64,000 nt of DNA. Source: JAJDZL01 sp965220665. Its GTDB lineage: Bacteria > Pseudomonadota > Gammaproteobacteria > Arenicellales > JAJDZL01. Below are positions 26,579 to 35,902 of this stretch, piece by piece. The translations under genes and the position numbers were made by a program. The stretch is from NCBI GenBank assembly GCA_965220665.1, contig CBDCQQ010000005.1, positions 1,364,001-1,428,000 of the forward strand. Reading direction: 5' to 3'. The notes beneath the pieces are model-generated. The model saw nothing but the letters and a program-made list of their open reading frames with translations, searched no databases and had not been told where the DNA came from. Numbering within the stretch: the stretch's first letter is position 1; the number at the start of each line of letters is the position of its first letter.

Positions 26579-27637
26579 TCAATACGAGTTCCGCTCGAAT
26601 TCTTCACCGGTATTGTCGGATTCAACGCCCACCACTGCGAGACCTTCGCCGTGCTCGACTAGCCCCCTATGGCATCGCACATAGGCTACACCTCCGATTG
26701 GAAATTCAATTCGGATTGGCGGTTCTTCAATATGGCTGATACTGTGAATATAGCCAACCAGGTCGCCCGCTGAAACGCGATCACCGGGTGTGAAAGCGGG
26801 TTCAAACAAGCCGCGGTGCGTGGCATAAACGGTTTGATTTGCATCAACAATCTTGAAAAAAGTTGCCGGTTCTCTTCGCGGTTCAACTTCACCTGACAAA
26901 ACACCCAAGTGACGCAGACAGTTACGGATGCCTTGCTCTCCAAGCTCCATGGTATCTGGAGAGACGTGGCCCGTACCGCCAAGTTCGGCCGCAATTGAAA
27001 TGATTTTATTGCGAACAGCAGCACCATTCACACTGCGATCATCATTGAAAATTCCCATCACCCAAACTAAGGGGCAACCAAATACATCTGCCAGTTCCAT
27101 GATCATTGCCTGACGGGTTGGATCGTCATCATAGGTTGCCATTGAACAGGGAGAAAACCAGTAGGCCTTACCACCCGCGTGCAGGTCAATAACCACATCG
27201 CAGACTGGCATTACCGCGCTTTCCACAAAATGAGCGATGACCTGAGTTGGGGTTCCGTTGGGGTCTCCGGGAAACGCTCGATTTAGATTTCCGTCATCAA
27301 GCGGTGAAACTCTGGCCGAGGCATTCAAGGCTGGCGCATTGATTGCCGGAAAAATGATGACTCGTCCCTGAATGTCGTCAACGTTGGTTTCGCGAAGAAA
27401 CTTAACAAGAGAAATGGGGCCTTCAAATTCATCGCCATGTACCCCGCCGGTCAGGAGGATTGTTGGACCGGTTCCATTGATAATGACACCCGCAGGAATG
27501 GGTATGTAACCCAAAGGGGTCTGGTTGTCGGAGTACTTTAGGCGCAGGTCGCCGGACCGTTTGCCTGGAGAGGTAAAATCGAGGCTCGACTGAATACGTG
27601 TTTCACTCCATTTGATGTCGGAATATTGTTTGCTCAT
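26579..27637 (-). CDS. aspartoacylase/succinylglutamate desuccinylase-family deacylase (DoeB-like)
   Basis: A 352-residue zinc deacylase. The metal site is H67-G-D-E70 in TGGVHGDE and H153 in DLHAGG, with the substrate-binding GNLNRAFPG at about 116-124. The C-terminal half ends in a beta-rich domain. The TGGVHGDEFEGP context resembles DoeB, which removes the acetyl group from N-alpha-acetyl-diaminobutyrate in ectoine breakdown, and related N-acyl amino acid deacylases. No ectoine genes flank it. Its partners are a 2OG oxygenase and an AhpD-like protein upstream on the same strand, so the acyl substrate is unknown. Confidence 0.8.
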   Translation of the reverse strand: MSKQYSDIKWSETRIQSSLDFTSPGKRSGDLRLKYSDNQTPLGYIPIPAGVIINGTGPTILLTGGVHGDEFEGPISLVKFLRETNVDDIQGRVIIFPAINAPALNASARVSPLDDGNLNRAFPGDPNGTPTQVIAHFVESAVMPVCDVVIDLHAGGKAYWFSPCSMATYDDDPTRQAMIMELADVFGCPLVWVMGIFNDDRSVNGAAVRNKIISIAAELGGTGHVSPDTMELGEQGIRNCLRHLGVLSGEVEPRREPATFFKIVDANQTVYATHRGLFEPAFTPGDRVSAGDLVGYIHSISHIEEPPIRIEFPIGGVAYVRCHRGLVEHGEGLAVVGVESDNTGEEFERNSY

Positions 27638-27695
27638 GAAATACCCTGAATTCTACTTGTTGGTCAATACTCCTCATTCCAAATTTGGGAGTGAA

Positions 27696-28265
27696 TTAAT
27701 AGTACCCGATCACATCACCTTTGGTGGTCACGCCTAAACCATTGAGCAGACGGTTGACGTAGCAGAAATAACCGACTACCTGGTTTAACTCCAGGATTTC
27801 ACCGTCATCGCATCCCGCTTGAAATAGAGCCTCAATGTCTGATTCAAGCATAGAGTCAACAGCGACTGTCAGCTTCTCTACGTAATTTAGCATTGCCAGT
27901 TCTTTATCTTGGAAGGCGCAATGTGGTTGGCGGTTATTCAAAGCTGAAAAGATCTGCTCGTATCGTACGTCGTCGTTCAATAGTTTGCGCAAATTTAAGC
28001 TGTGATGTGTAACGCTGTAATCGCATTTATTCAGAAGGCTGGTATAGGTTCCAGCAGTTTCAAGAAACCAGAATGGCAGCGAATTGTCGCTGCTGTGGAG
28101 TACGCTTCGATACAGTGAAATGTGACCATGCATGGTTTTCGGACGCAGACTGTGAATTCGCATCACGTTGTCCACTGTACCGTGTGGCGTTCTGGTTGCT
28201 TCCAAAGCTTCTTTTGCTTCTCCCGTCGCCTCGTCGTCGGAGAGCATTTTGATCCAGGCAGTCAT
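27696..28265 (-). CDS. AhpD/carboxymuconolactone decarboxylase-like protein lacking one active Cys
   Basis: A 189-residue helical protein of the peroxidase-related AhpD-like group. The usual active motif ECxxC-xxxH is NKCDYSVTHH here: Cys81 is kept but the second Cys is Ser84. The DYSVTHH context and the following hydrophobic helices still match the fold. With one Cys it cannot act by the usual disulfide mechanism, so it may bind a cofactor or have another role. It lies eight bases after the 2OG oxygenase and 58 before the deacylase, in a three-gene minus-strand unit. Confidence 0.72.
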   Translation of the reverse strand: MTAWIKMLSDDEATGEAKEALEATRTPHGTVDNVMRIHSLRPKTMHGHISLYRSVLHSSDNSLPFWFLETAGTYTSLLNKCDYSVTHHSLNLRKLLNDDVRYEQIFSALNNRQPHCAFQDKELAMLNYVEKLTVAVDSMLESDIEALFQAGCDDGEILELNQVVGYFCYVNRLLNGLGVTTKGDVIGYY

Positions 28266-28273
28266 TTCACCGA

Positions 28274-29203
28274 TTAGTTTCGATATGCGAAGGATCGATT
28301 GAATCGACCGCTAATATAGGCATCGCAGGTGATTGGTTCAAATCGAGCGGCCTCGCCATTGTGAAGAATGGGATCAATGACGGTATGGGAATCAGGGTCT
28401 ACAAAAACAACGAGAGAATAACGCGCTTGACCGCCCTTGTTGACAACAAAATGTGGAACCGAACGAAAACGACCATTTGACCAGCGTGACAGCAGGTCAC
28501 CAATGTTGGCAACAAATGTATTCGGAATCGGGTTGACTTCATACCAGCTGCCATCGGCAGATTGGGCGCTTAGGCCTGGCCCTCCTTGCAAGAGCATGGA
28601 CAGGCACCCGAAATCTGAGTGTGGCGATACACCGTAGCCATTGGATTTTTCGTCAGTCGCCGGGTAATAAATCAGTGATCCTCTGGAAGTTGGGCGATTG
28701 AAGTTTCGGGTGAAGAAATTTGGAGACTCGTCCAAAGATACAGCTAGTGCACGGAGTATCTTCCAGGAGCATTTGTGAACTTCATCAAAAAAAGTGTTAA
28801 GAACCGAACGCATGTCAGCGGGTTCATTCGGCCAGCGATTTGGTGCGAGTAGTTGATTCTGGTCTTTAGATGAAAGGTCATCGAAGTCTTCATCAATTCC
28901 CCAAATAAAGCTTTCTTTCTGGTCAGCGTTGCTGTAACCCTCCATGGTTGACTCCCCGACTGACAAGAAACCGCGGTGGGTGTCGGACATTTTGATTTCA
29001 GCCTTCTTTTCTTTAGGCATCGAGAAAAATTGTTTGGCTGTTTCAAAGGTTGAACTGATTACATTGGTATCTACACCGTGACCAGCAATGTAAAAGAATC
29101 CGTCAGTCTCAGATGCAGCGCGCAGTACTTTTCCGACAGACTTGAGCGCAGAATCAGACTCGTTGTGCAGGGGAGAAATGTCGATGACAGGAATCGAAGT
29201 CAT
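28274..29203 (-). CDS. 2-oxoglutarate/Fe(II)-dependent oxygenase, isopenicillin N synthase-like
   Basis: A 309-residue oxygenase. The N-terminal DIOX_N domain opens with IPVIDISPL and contains GFFYIAGHGV near 35-44. The double-stranded beta-helix carries the iron ligands H195-S-D197 and H251, and R261-Y-S263 for 2-oxoglutarate. Family members hydroxylate, desaturate or cyclise small molecules, using O2 and 2-oxoglutarate. As the first gene of the trio with an AhpD-like protein and a deacylase, it may oxidise an N-acylated amino acid or purine/pyrimidine derivative. This is inference; xanthine hydroxylases of this fold also exist. Confidence 0.85.
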   Translation of the reverse strand: MTSIPVIDISPLHNESDSALKSVGKVLRAASETDGFFYIAGHGVDTNVISSTFETAKQFFSMPKEKKAEIKMSDTHRGFLSVGESTMEGYSNADQKESFIWGIDEDFDDLSSKDQNQLLAPNRWPNEPADMRSVLNTFFDEVHKCSWKILRALAVSLDESPNFFTRNFNRPTSRGSLIYYPATDEKSNGYGVSPHSDFGCLSMLLQGGPGLSAQSADGSWYEVNPIPNTFVANIGDLLSRWSNGRFRSVPHFVVNKGGQARYSLVVFVDPDSHTVIDPILHNGEAARFEPITCDAYISGRFNRSFAYRN

Positions 29204-29462
29204 TGAAATTCGGAATTTAACGCAACGAAGTGTAAAGAAACAGCAAAGTATACTTGGTTTTGATTTCAGTCGGATTTTTGAAATGTCGAATCCCCTGTCT
29301 GTTTAGTCAACAAGTTTCCACAAAATCAGGGAATTCGGTTGATCGGAATCAATCGTTCAACGAATTTTCAACTCCCTTTGTAAGCACTTTGGAATCAATG
29401 ACCCTTTCCGCGCCCAAGTAAAATGCACTCGACTGATTTTGACCACCTGATTCACTGGCGTA

Positions 29463-32363
29463 ATGTCCACTGCAGCCACAATAAAGCGTGACTTGACGAA
29501 ACGTATCAAAGGCGAAGTGCTGACCGGCATTTTTGATCGCGGACGATACTCGACCGATGCCTCAAGCTACCAGATGATGCCTCTGGCAGTTGTTCTTGCA
29601 GAGCACGAGAACGATGTTGTACAGACAGTCCGCTATGCGGGACAGCAGGGAATTCCGCTCCTGCCTCGGGGTGGAGGAACGTCGCAGTGTGGCCAGACAG
29701 TCAATCATGCAATCGTACTGGATTACAGTAAATTCCTGAATCGAGTTATTGATCTCGATATTGAAAACCGTCGTTGTCGGGTTCAAGGTGGAATCGTTCT
29801 GGATGAGTTGAATCGATTTCTAAAGCCCCATGGACTCTGGTTTCCTGTTGATGTTTCCACTGCAAGTCGAGCAACAATTGGTGGAATGACCGGTAACAAT
29901 TCCTGCGGGAGCCGGTCCATTCGATATGGCTTGATGCGGGACAATGTCATTGCTGTGGACGCTTTGCTGCCGAGTGGCGAAGCGCTTGGTTTTGGAGAGA
30001 CAGCTGTGAAATCTGCAAGTCTTCACCCTCTTTTCACACAGTTCATCGACATAGGTGAACGAGAACACGAAGAAATTGATTTGCGGTTTCCGAAGCAAAT
30101 GCGACGGGTTGGTGGTTACAACATTGATGCTCTGGTTCCTCAAAACGATTCAATCAATCTAGCACACCTGTTAGTTGGATCAGAAGGCACCCTGGCCCTA
30201 AGTCGCACAATCGACCTCAAACTTTCTCAAATTCCAGAAAACAAATTGCTCGGCATCTGTCACTTCCCGACTTTTAATGCGGCGATGGAATCAGCCCAGC
30301 ATATAGTCAAATTGGGACCAGTTGCTGTTGAACTCATCGACCGGACGATGATCGAATTGTCCTATGAAATTGAGATGTTTCGAGACACTGTCAAAAATAT
30401 GGTCAATGGTGAGCCAGATGCTTTACTGTTGGTTGAATTTGCTGAAAGCGATCAGCGCGAGAACTTTCGACGTCTAAAGGCACTAAGTGAATTGATGGCT
30501 GAACTCGGATACCAGTTTACAAATCCTAAACGATTCCGAGGCGGTGTAGTTGATGCGATTGACCGAAAATTCCAGGCTTCGGTTTTCGAAGTTCGAAAGG
30601 CTGGCCTCAACATCATGATGTCTATGCGAGATGACCGCAAGCCGGTTTCTTTCGTGGAAGACTGCGCTGTTGACCTTAAGGACCTAGCCGAATACACCGC
30701 CAGACTTACAGAAATATTCCAAAAGTATGGTACCCGAGGAACCTGGTACGCGCACGCTTCTGTGGGTTGTCTACATGTTCGACCTGTTTTGAACTTGCGC
30801 GAGGAACGGGATATCAAGGCTATGCGCGCCATTGCCGAAGAGTGTTTTGACATGGTACTCCAATACAAGGGGTCGCACTCTGGAGAACATGGAGACGGAT
30901 TGTGCCGCTCGGAGTTCCACGAGAAGATGTTCGGCAAACGGATGGTCGAAACTTTCACTGAAATCAAGCGGTTGTGTGACCCGAATGGAATAATGAATCC
31001 AGGGAAAATCATCAACCCGCCGAAGATGGATGATGCTCGACTATTCCGCTTCCCGCCCGAATACACCGTACCTGAATTCAGTACCGTCTTGGATTGGCGA
31101 GGCTGGACAGGTCAGGGAGGCGGATTTCAGGGCGCTGTCGAAATGTGCAATAACAATGGCGCCTGTCGAAAATTCTCTGGGGGCGTGATGTGTCCTTCCT
31201 ATCGTGCAACTAAGGATGAACGGCATGTAACCCGGGGCAGAGCGAATGTTCTGCGTCTCGCTATTTCCGGTCAACTAGGTACGGATGCATTGACCTCTGA
31301 TGCGATGCGTGAAGCGATGAAATTTTGTGTCAGTTGCAAAGCCTGCCGACGCGAATGTCCAACCGGAGTTGACATGGCAAGAATGAAGATTGAAACTACG
31401 GCGGCTGTATCAAGTGCTCACGGAGTTACAACCCACGAGAAACTGATCGGTCATTTGCCACGTTTCGCACCGCATGCCAGTCGTTTGTCCTGGATCAGTA
31501 ATCTAGTTTCCAATTCTTCAACTGTCCGTTCAGTTTTGGAACCCGTTACGCAATTAAGTCGTTACCGTCCGTTGCCAAAATGGCATCGACATCCATTTAT
31601 ACAGTCTCAAAGCCTCGGACCATCAAATGGCAAGCCGGTAGTCCTGTTTGCTGACACCTTCAACAGGTGGTTTGAGCCGGCTAATCTGCGAGCTGCGATA
31701 AGTGTTTTGGTCGCGGCGGGTTATCGCATTCACTTTCCGATTTCAGATGACGGTCGGCATCCTTTGTGTTGCGGGCGTACCTATATGACGAATGGTCTGA
31801 TCAATGAGGCGAAGTCGGAAATAAACCGCTTGCTAACAGCAGTTGAATCCTACTTGAAACAGGGTATTCCGCTCGTAGGACTGGAACCGAGTTGTCTGCT
31901 TGGTCTGCGAGATGAGATTCCACTATTGGTCCGTAGCGATGTCTCGGAATTGCTGGCACAAAATTCGTTCCTGTTTGAAGAGTTCTTGGAGAAAGAAAAA
32001 CCCGACCTCAAACTGAAACCTATTGATCGGGTTGCCTTGATTCACGGTCACTGTCATCAGAAATCATTCGATCAGATGAGTTTTGTGGAAAGTGTGCTAG
32101 CACGAGTTCCCGAATTGAATTCAAGTGTAATTGATTCCGGTTGCTGCGGTATGGCTGGTGCTTTCGGTTATGGTAGGGATACTTGGCGCATTTCAACCAA
32201 GATGGCAGAGCTTGATCTGTTACCGGCGATTCGCGAAGCGAAAGAGGACACAATCATCGTTGCAGACGGAACTTCCTGCCGCCACCAGATTGAACTGGGT
32301 ACTGGTAGGCCATCTATACATGTCGCACAGTTGTTGGAATCCGCATTGCAGAGTAACGATTGA
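29463..32363 (+). CDS. FAD-linked oxidase with Fe-S domain, YdiJ/D-2-hydroxyacid dehydrogenase-like
   Basis: A 966-residue fusion. An N-terminal FAD_binding_4 domain has PRGGGTSQCGQT near 74-85, followed by a FAD-oxidase C-terminal domain to about 520. The Fe-S part has C562-NNNGACRKFSGGVMC and the 4Fe-4S set C622, C625, C628 and C632 (CVSCKACRREC). A cysteine-rich CCG-type region follows with HGHCHQK and SGCCGMAG. This matches E. coli YdiJ, a D-2-hydroxyglutarate dehydrogenase, in length and order; D-lactate or other 2-hydroxyacids are alternatives. It is divergent from the 2OG oxygenase. A fused electron-transfer part suggests a respiratory acceptor. Confidence 0.88.
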   Translation: MSTAATIKRDLTKRIKGEVLTGIFDRGRYSTDASSYQMMPLAVVLAEHENDVVQTVRYAGQQGIPLLPRGGGTSQCGQTVNHAIVLDYSKFLNRVIDLDIENRRCRVQGGIVLDELNRFLKPHGLWFPVDVSTASRATIGGMTGNNSCGSRSIRYGLMRDNVIAVDALLPSGEALGFGETAVKSASLHPLFTQFIDIGEREHEEIDLRFPKQMRRVGGYNIDALVPQNDSINLAHLLVGSEGTLALSRTIDLKLSQIPENKLLGICHFPTFNAAMESAQHIVKLGPVAVELIDRTMIELSYEIEMFRDTVKNMVNGEPDALLLVEFAESDQRENFRRLKALSELMAELGYQFTNPKRFRGGVVDAIDRKFQASVFEVRKAGLNIMMSMRDDRKPVSFVEDCAVDLKDLAEYTARLTEIFQKYGTRGTWYAHASVGCLHVRPVLNLREERDIKAMRAIAEECFDMVLQYKGSHSGEHGDGLCRSEFHEKMFGKRMVETFTEIKRLCDPNGIMNPGKIINPPKMDDARLFRFPPEYTVPEFSTVLDWRGWTGQGGGFQGAVEMCNNNGACRKFSGGVMCPSYRATKDERHVTRGRANVLRLAISGQLGTDALTSDAMREAMKFCVSCKACRRECPTGVDMARMKIETTAAVSSAHGVTTHEKLIGHLPRFAPHASRLSWISNLVSNSSTVRSVLEPVTQLSRYRPLPKWHRHPFIQSQSLGPSNGKPVVLFADTFNRWFEPANLRAAISVLVAAGYRIHFPISDDGRHPLCCGRTYMTNGLINEAKSEINRLLTAVESYLKQGIPLVGLEPSCLLGLRDEIPLLVRSDVSELLAQNSFLFEEFLEKEKPDLKLKPIDRVALIHGHCHQKSFDQMSFVESVLARVPELNSSVIDSGCCGMAGAFGYGRDTWRISTKMAELDLLPAIREAKEDTIIVADGTSCRHQIELGTGRPSIHVAQLLESALQSND

Positions 32364-32416
32364 TTTAGTGCAATGCAGTCAAGTCGGTGCTGTGTTAGTC
32401 ACCAACTTCACTTCAC

Positions 32417-33229
32417 TTAGTTTCCCTCAAAATTCGGTCTGCGTTTTTCATTGAATGCCTGGATACCTTCACGCCGGTCGCGGGTAGGTATCGTTCGGTT
32501 GTAGGCTTCAATTTCAAACGCCAGTGCGTCCGACAGGCTCATTTGCATGCCCTTTTGAATGGACTGTTTAGCTTGACGGATCGCAATGGGTGCGTTGGCA
32601 GAAATTTTTTCTGCTGTTTCAATAGCCGAATTTAACAGTTGATCAATTGGCACGACTTGATTGACCAGACCCCACTCGAGTGCCTCATTTGCGGAAAATG
32701 ACCTTCCGGTCAGAATAATTTCCTTGGCGCGGCGTTCTCCAACAGTACGCGGTAATGTTTGAGTACCGCCGGCACCTGGAATGATCCCGAGCCCAGTTTC
32801 CGGAAGCGCAAATCGCGCGGTTTCTGAAGCATAGAGGAAATCCATTAAACATGCCAGTTCACATCCTCCACCGTAAGCTGCTCCATTGACTGCTCCGATT
32901 ATGGGAATGGGACAGTCTTTGATCGCTCTCACCATACGTTCGATTTCCAGGTGCTGTCTCGACCAGACTGAGTCGTCCATTGCGCGCCTTTCCTTTAAAT
33001 CGGCACCCGCACAGAATGCCCGTTTCCCGGCACCGGTGACGACAATACAGCGGTAATCAGTCTGATCTAGCGCAATAGCTTCAAACAACTGATTAATTTC
33101 CCGGACCATCTGGGTGTTGAAGGCGTTCGAAGCCTGAGGTCGGTTTAAAGTTACGATGAAAATGTGGTCACTGATTGATTCAATCAATAACGTATCGTAG
33201 TTCTCAGAAGATAAAGGCGCTTGTGGCAT
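32417..33229 (-). CDS. enoyl-CoA hydratase/isomerase family protein
   Basis: A 270-residue crotonase. The oxyanion hole segments are AFCAGADLKE and NGAAYGGGCELA. A catalytic Glu lies in GGCELA and a second in LPETGLGIIPGAGGTQ. Having both Glu fits a hydratase (water added to a 2-enoyl-CoA), possibly methylglutaconyl-CoA hydratase-like. I chose the ATG at 33229; a GTG at 33271 in the same frame would add 14 unconserved residues. The gene is divergent from an acyl-CoA dehydrogenase that would supply its substrate. Confidence 0.85.
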   Translation of the reverse strand: MPQAPLSSENYDTLLIESISDHIFIVTLNRPQASNAFNTQMVREINQLFEAIALDQTDYRCIVVTGAGKRAFCAGADLKERRAMDDSVWSRQHLEIERMVRAIKDCPIPIIGAVNGAAYGGGCELACLMDFLYASETARFALPETGLGIIPGAGGTQTLPRTVGERRAKEIILTGRSFSANEALEWGLVNQVVPIDQLLNSAIETAEKISANAPIAIRQAKQSIQKGMQMSLSDALAFEIEAYNRTIPTRDRREGIQAFNEKRRPNFEGN

Positions 33230-33351
33230 GATATTTTCACTCTCATAGGCGAGGCATTGAGTGTCTCTCACTATTATCCCCTATATATCAACAGTATCAG
33301 TAGCATGAAAATGTCTTTGTCGGCATCGGGATAACATGAATTTTGTTTTGC

Positions 33352-33381
33352 TTGACGGACTGAAACTCAAACGGGTGATAA
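33352..33381 (+). promoter_or_regulatory. candidate promoter for the acyl-CoA dehydrogenase
   Basis: TTGACG at 33352-33357 and TGATAA at 33376-33381 are separated by 18 bases, in the gap between the divergent hydratase and dehydrogenase genes. The -35 box is close to consensus and the -10 box is modest. It would give a leader of about 80 bases for the gene at 33468. Confidence 0.35.
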
Positions 33382-33467
33382 AATCGAAACGTTACCGCTA
33401 GCACAGATTCCTCACGATATTTTTGTTGAAACCCTGCAGTCACTTTCGCGCAGCATACGTGTGAGCC

Positions 33468-34625
33468 ATGAATTATCAGCTTGACCACCAGGACATACGC
33501 GATGGAGTCCGTAAGCTCTGTCTCGATTTTGGATCGGACTACTGGCAAATCTGTGACCGGAATCGTTCATACCCTGAAGAATTTGTCGATGCACTGACCC
33601 GTTCTGGTTATCTTGGCGCGCTGATTCCGCAGCAGTATGGTGGCTATGAACTGCCAATTTCTGCTGCTGCCGCCATTTTGGAAGAAATTCACCGATCAGG
33701 TGGGAATGCTGCTGCGTGCCATGCTCAGATGTACATGATGGGGACGGTATTGCGGCACGGTTCAAAAGAACAAAAGGAAAAATATCTGCCCGGCATTGCA
33801 AAGGGTTCCATTCGTCTTCAGGCGTTCGGCGTGACTGAACCTGGCAGCGGAACCGACACGTCATCATTGCGCACCACTGCAATTCGCTCCGGTGACCGCT
33901 ATATCGTGAATGGTCAGAAAATCTGGACCTCACGAGCTGAGCACTCTGATTTGATGCTGTTATTGTGTCGTACAACACCAGTTGATCAGGGGAAAAAGCG
34001 AAGCGACGGATTATCGACGTTCTTGGTCGATACTCGGAAAATACCAGAATCACAGTTAATGATTCGTCCGGTTCGCACCATGATGAATCACTCAACGACG
34101 GAGGTGTTTTTTGAGGACATGGAGGTACCCACTGATGCCTTGATCGGAGAGGAGGGAATGGGGTTTCGGTACATTCTCTCGGGTATGAATGCTGAGCGGA
34201 TATTGATTGCTGCGGAGTGTATCGGCGATGCGAAATGGTTTGTTGAAAAAGCAGTTGCCTATGCCAACGAGCGCGTGGTGTTCAGTCGTCCGATTGGAAA
34301 GAACCAGGGAATACAGTTTCCAGTTGCCAGGGCATACGCAGGAATGCGAGCTGCTGAGTTGATGCTTAGGGAAGCGGCGAGATTGTTCGATGAAGGCGCA
34401 AATCCGGGTGAAGAGGCGAATTTGGCGAAACTGCTGGCTGCTGATGCTTCGTGGGAGGCTGCAGAGGCCTGTCTGCAAACGCATGGAGGATTTGGATTTG
34501 CCGAAGAATTTGACGTAGAAAGAAAATTTCGAGAAACGCGGCTGTACCAGATCGCACCGATTTCAACCAATCTGATTTTGAGCTATCTCTCAGAACATGT
34601 CCTGGAGTTGCCAAGGTCGTATTAA
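33468..34625 (+). CDS. acyl-CoA dehydrogenase
   Basis: A 385-residue acyl-CoA dehydrogenase. VTEPGSGTDTSSLRTTA near 123-139 and the NGQKIWTSRAE block near 147-157 bind FAD and substrate. The N-terminal IPQQYGG-type loop and the C-terminal ETRLYQIAPISTNLIL are also typical of the family. The end has Ala/Pro where medium-chain enzymes carry the YEGT Glu, so the catalytic base is probably placed as in long-chain or isovaleryl enzymes. It is divergent from the enoyl-CoA hydratase, with which it could perform successive beta-oxidation steps. The start has only a weak ribosome binding site. Confidence 0.88.
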   Translation: MNYQLDHQDIRDGVRKLCLDFGSDYWQICDRNRSYPEEFVDALTRSGYLGALIPQQYGGYELPISAAAAILEEIHRSGGNAAACHAQMYMMGTVLRHGSKEQKEKYLPGIAKGSIRLQAFGVTEPGSGTDTSSLRTTAIRSGDRYIVNGQKIWTSRAEHSDLMLLLCRTTPVDQGKKRSDGLSTFLVDTRKIPESQLMIRPVRTMMNHSTTEVFFEDMEVPTDALIGEEGMGFRYILSGMNAERILIAAECIGDAKWFVEKAVAYANERVVFSRPIGKNQGIQFPVARAYAGMRAAELMLREAARLFDEGANPGEEANLAKLLAADASWEAAEACLQTHGGFGFAEEFDVERKFRETRLYQIAPISTNLILSYLSEHVLELPRSY

Positions 34626-34790
34626 AAAACGATAACGCTCTTACGACTCTAAACTACGAGTAAACTAGCTATTTCCATCAAGTAATTTGGGACTTTCGAA
34701 AAATTTGTCTCAGAATCGACGATGATTTTGAGAAAATAAAAGGCTTCAGTCGACCACCTTCAACAGTTTTTCAATTTTCCCTCGCCGTCC

Positions 34791-35888
34791 ATGACACCTG
34801 ATCTGCGTCCCGGTCTAGTAAACATCAAGCCGCACATGGTTGCGGCGGACGATAAAGCACTGGCTAGAACTCGCATCAACATTGCTTCCAATGAAAGTGC
34901 GTTTGGCCCGTGTGATCTGGCGATAGCTGCTGCCACCGAGGCGATTCAGAGAATGGAACGATATGCTGATGGTGCGGAAGCTGCATTAACCGAACGCGTC
35001 GCTCATCACCATGCACTTAGTCCTGACGGTGTTGTATGTGGGAACGGTTCCGATGACTTGCTAGCGAGACTAGCTCGTGCATTTTTAAGACCGGGCGACG
35101 AATTGATCTGCAGCATCAACGGCTATCAGAAATTTCCAAACTATGCATACGCAAATGATGCCGTTCCTGTTCGCGCGAACGATAGCGACTTTACGACGAA
35201 TGTCGACGAAGTTTTAAGTTGTGTGTCGTCCAAAACTCGAATCGTCATGATCGCAAATCCTGACAATCCCTCTGGCACTTGGGTGAGTGGGTCGGAAGTC
35301 AGGCGACTGCATCAGAATCTGCCGTCCAGCGTGCTCCTGATTCTGGATTCTGCCTATCTCGAATATGTTGATGACGATGAATTTGGAGACCCGGCCTCTC
35401 TTGTTGAAGAAAATGAAAATGTTGTAATGACAAGAACATTTTCAAAGATTTATGGCCTTGCTGGACTGCGCTTGGGATGGATGTACGCACCGAAACGAAT
35501 CACTGATGTAATTCGAAAAATTGGAATGACTTTTCCGATTTCGAATGTCGCGTTTGAATGCGCCAAAGCTGCATTGGCAGACCGTGAATACACGAAGAGT
35601 GTATTTGAACGCAACCTGAACGGGCGACAGACGTTCGCTGCCACTCTTGAGCGTTTGGGTGCCCGAGTACTTCCTTCCCAGACCAATTTTTTGCTGGCAA
35701 AATTTCCACCAGAGCTGGTAGTGGCATCCGATCTGCACCGTGAGTTATTAGCACAGGGAATTTTCACCCGTCGCCTGGCATCTGACGCGTTCTCTGACTG
35801 CATTCGATTTACGATTGGAACACCTTCTCAGATGAAAGAAGTTTCGCACGTTCTTCAGGACCTGATGAACAGACCCGCCACGGTTTAA
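34791..35888 (+). CDS. HisC-like class I/II aminotransferase
   Basis: A 365-residue PLP enzyme of the histidinol-phosphate aminotransferase type. SNESAFGP is at 33-40, GNGSDD at 84-89, NPDNPSGT at 156-163, Asp186 lies in LDSAYLEY, and the PLP Lys219 lies in TFSKIYGLAGLRLGW with Arg228. No other his gene is nearby. The next two genes form a 2-oxoacid decarboxylase, so this protein more likely transaminates an imported amino acid to its 2-oxoacid. Cysteate to sulfopyruvate is one option consistent with the neighbours. This is inference. Confidence 0.85.
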   Translation: MTPDLRPGLVNIKPHMVAADDKALARTRINIASNESAFGPCDLAIAAATEAIQRMERYADGAEAALTERVAHHHALSPDGVVCGNGSDDLLARLARAFLRPGDELICSINGYQKFPNYAYANDAVPVRANDSDFTTNVDEVLSCVSSKTRIVMIANPDNPSGTWVSGSEVRRLHQNLPSSVLLILDSAYLEYVDDDEFGDPASLVEENENVVMTRTFSKIYGLAGLRLGWMYAPKRITDVIRKIGMTFPISNVAFECAKAALADREYTKSVFERNLNGRQTFAATLERLGARVLPSQTNFLLAKFPPELVVASDLHRELLAQGIFTRRLASDAFSDCIRFTIGTPSQMKEVSHVLQDLMNRPATV

Positions 35889-35902
35889 ATAGCGGGGACA
35901 TC

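Noticed and set aside
30452..31066. 204-codon minus-strand ORF
   Set aside because: Antisense inside the YdiJ-like gene; low-complexity Ser/Arg-rich shadow.
33412..34095. 227-codon minus-strand ORF
   Set aside because: Antisense to an acyl-CoA dehydrogenase with clear motifs.
34791..35888. Histidine biosynthesis hisC
   Set aside because: No other his genes nearby; the neighbours are a decarboxylase and an importer, so a catabolic aminotransferase fits better.
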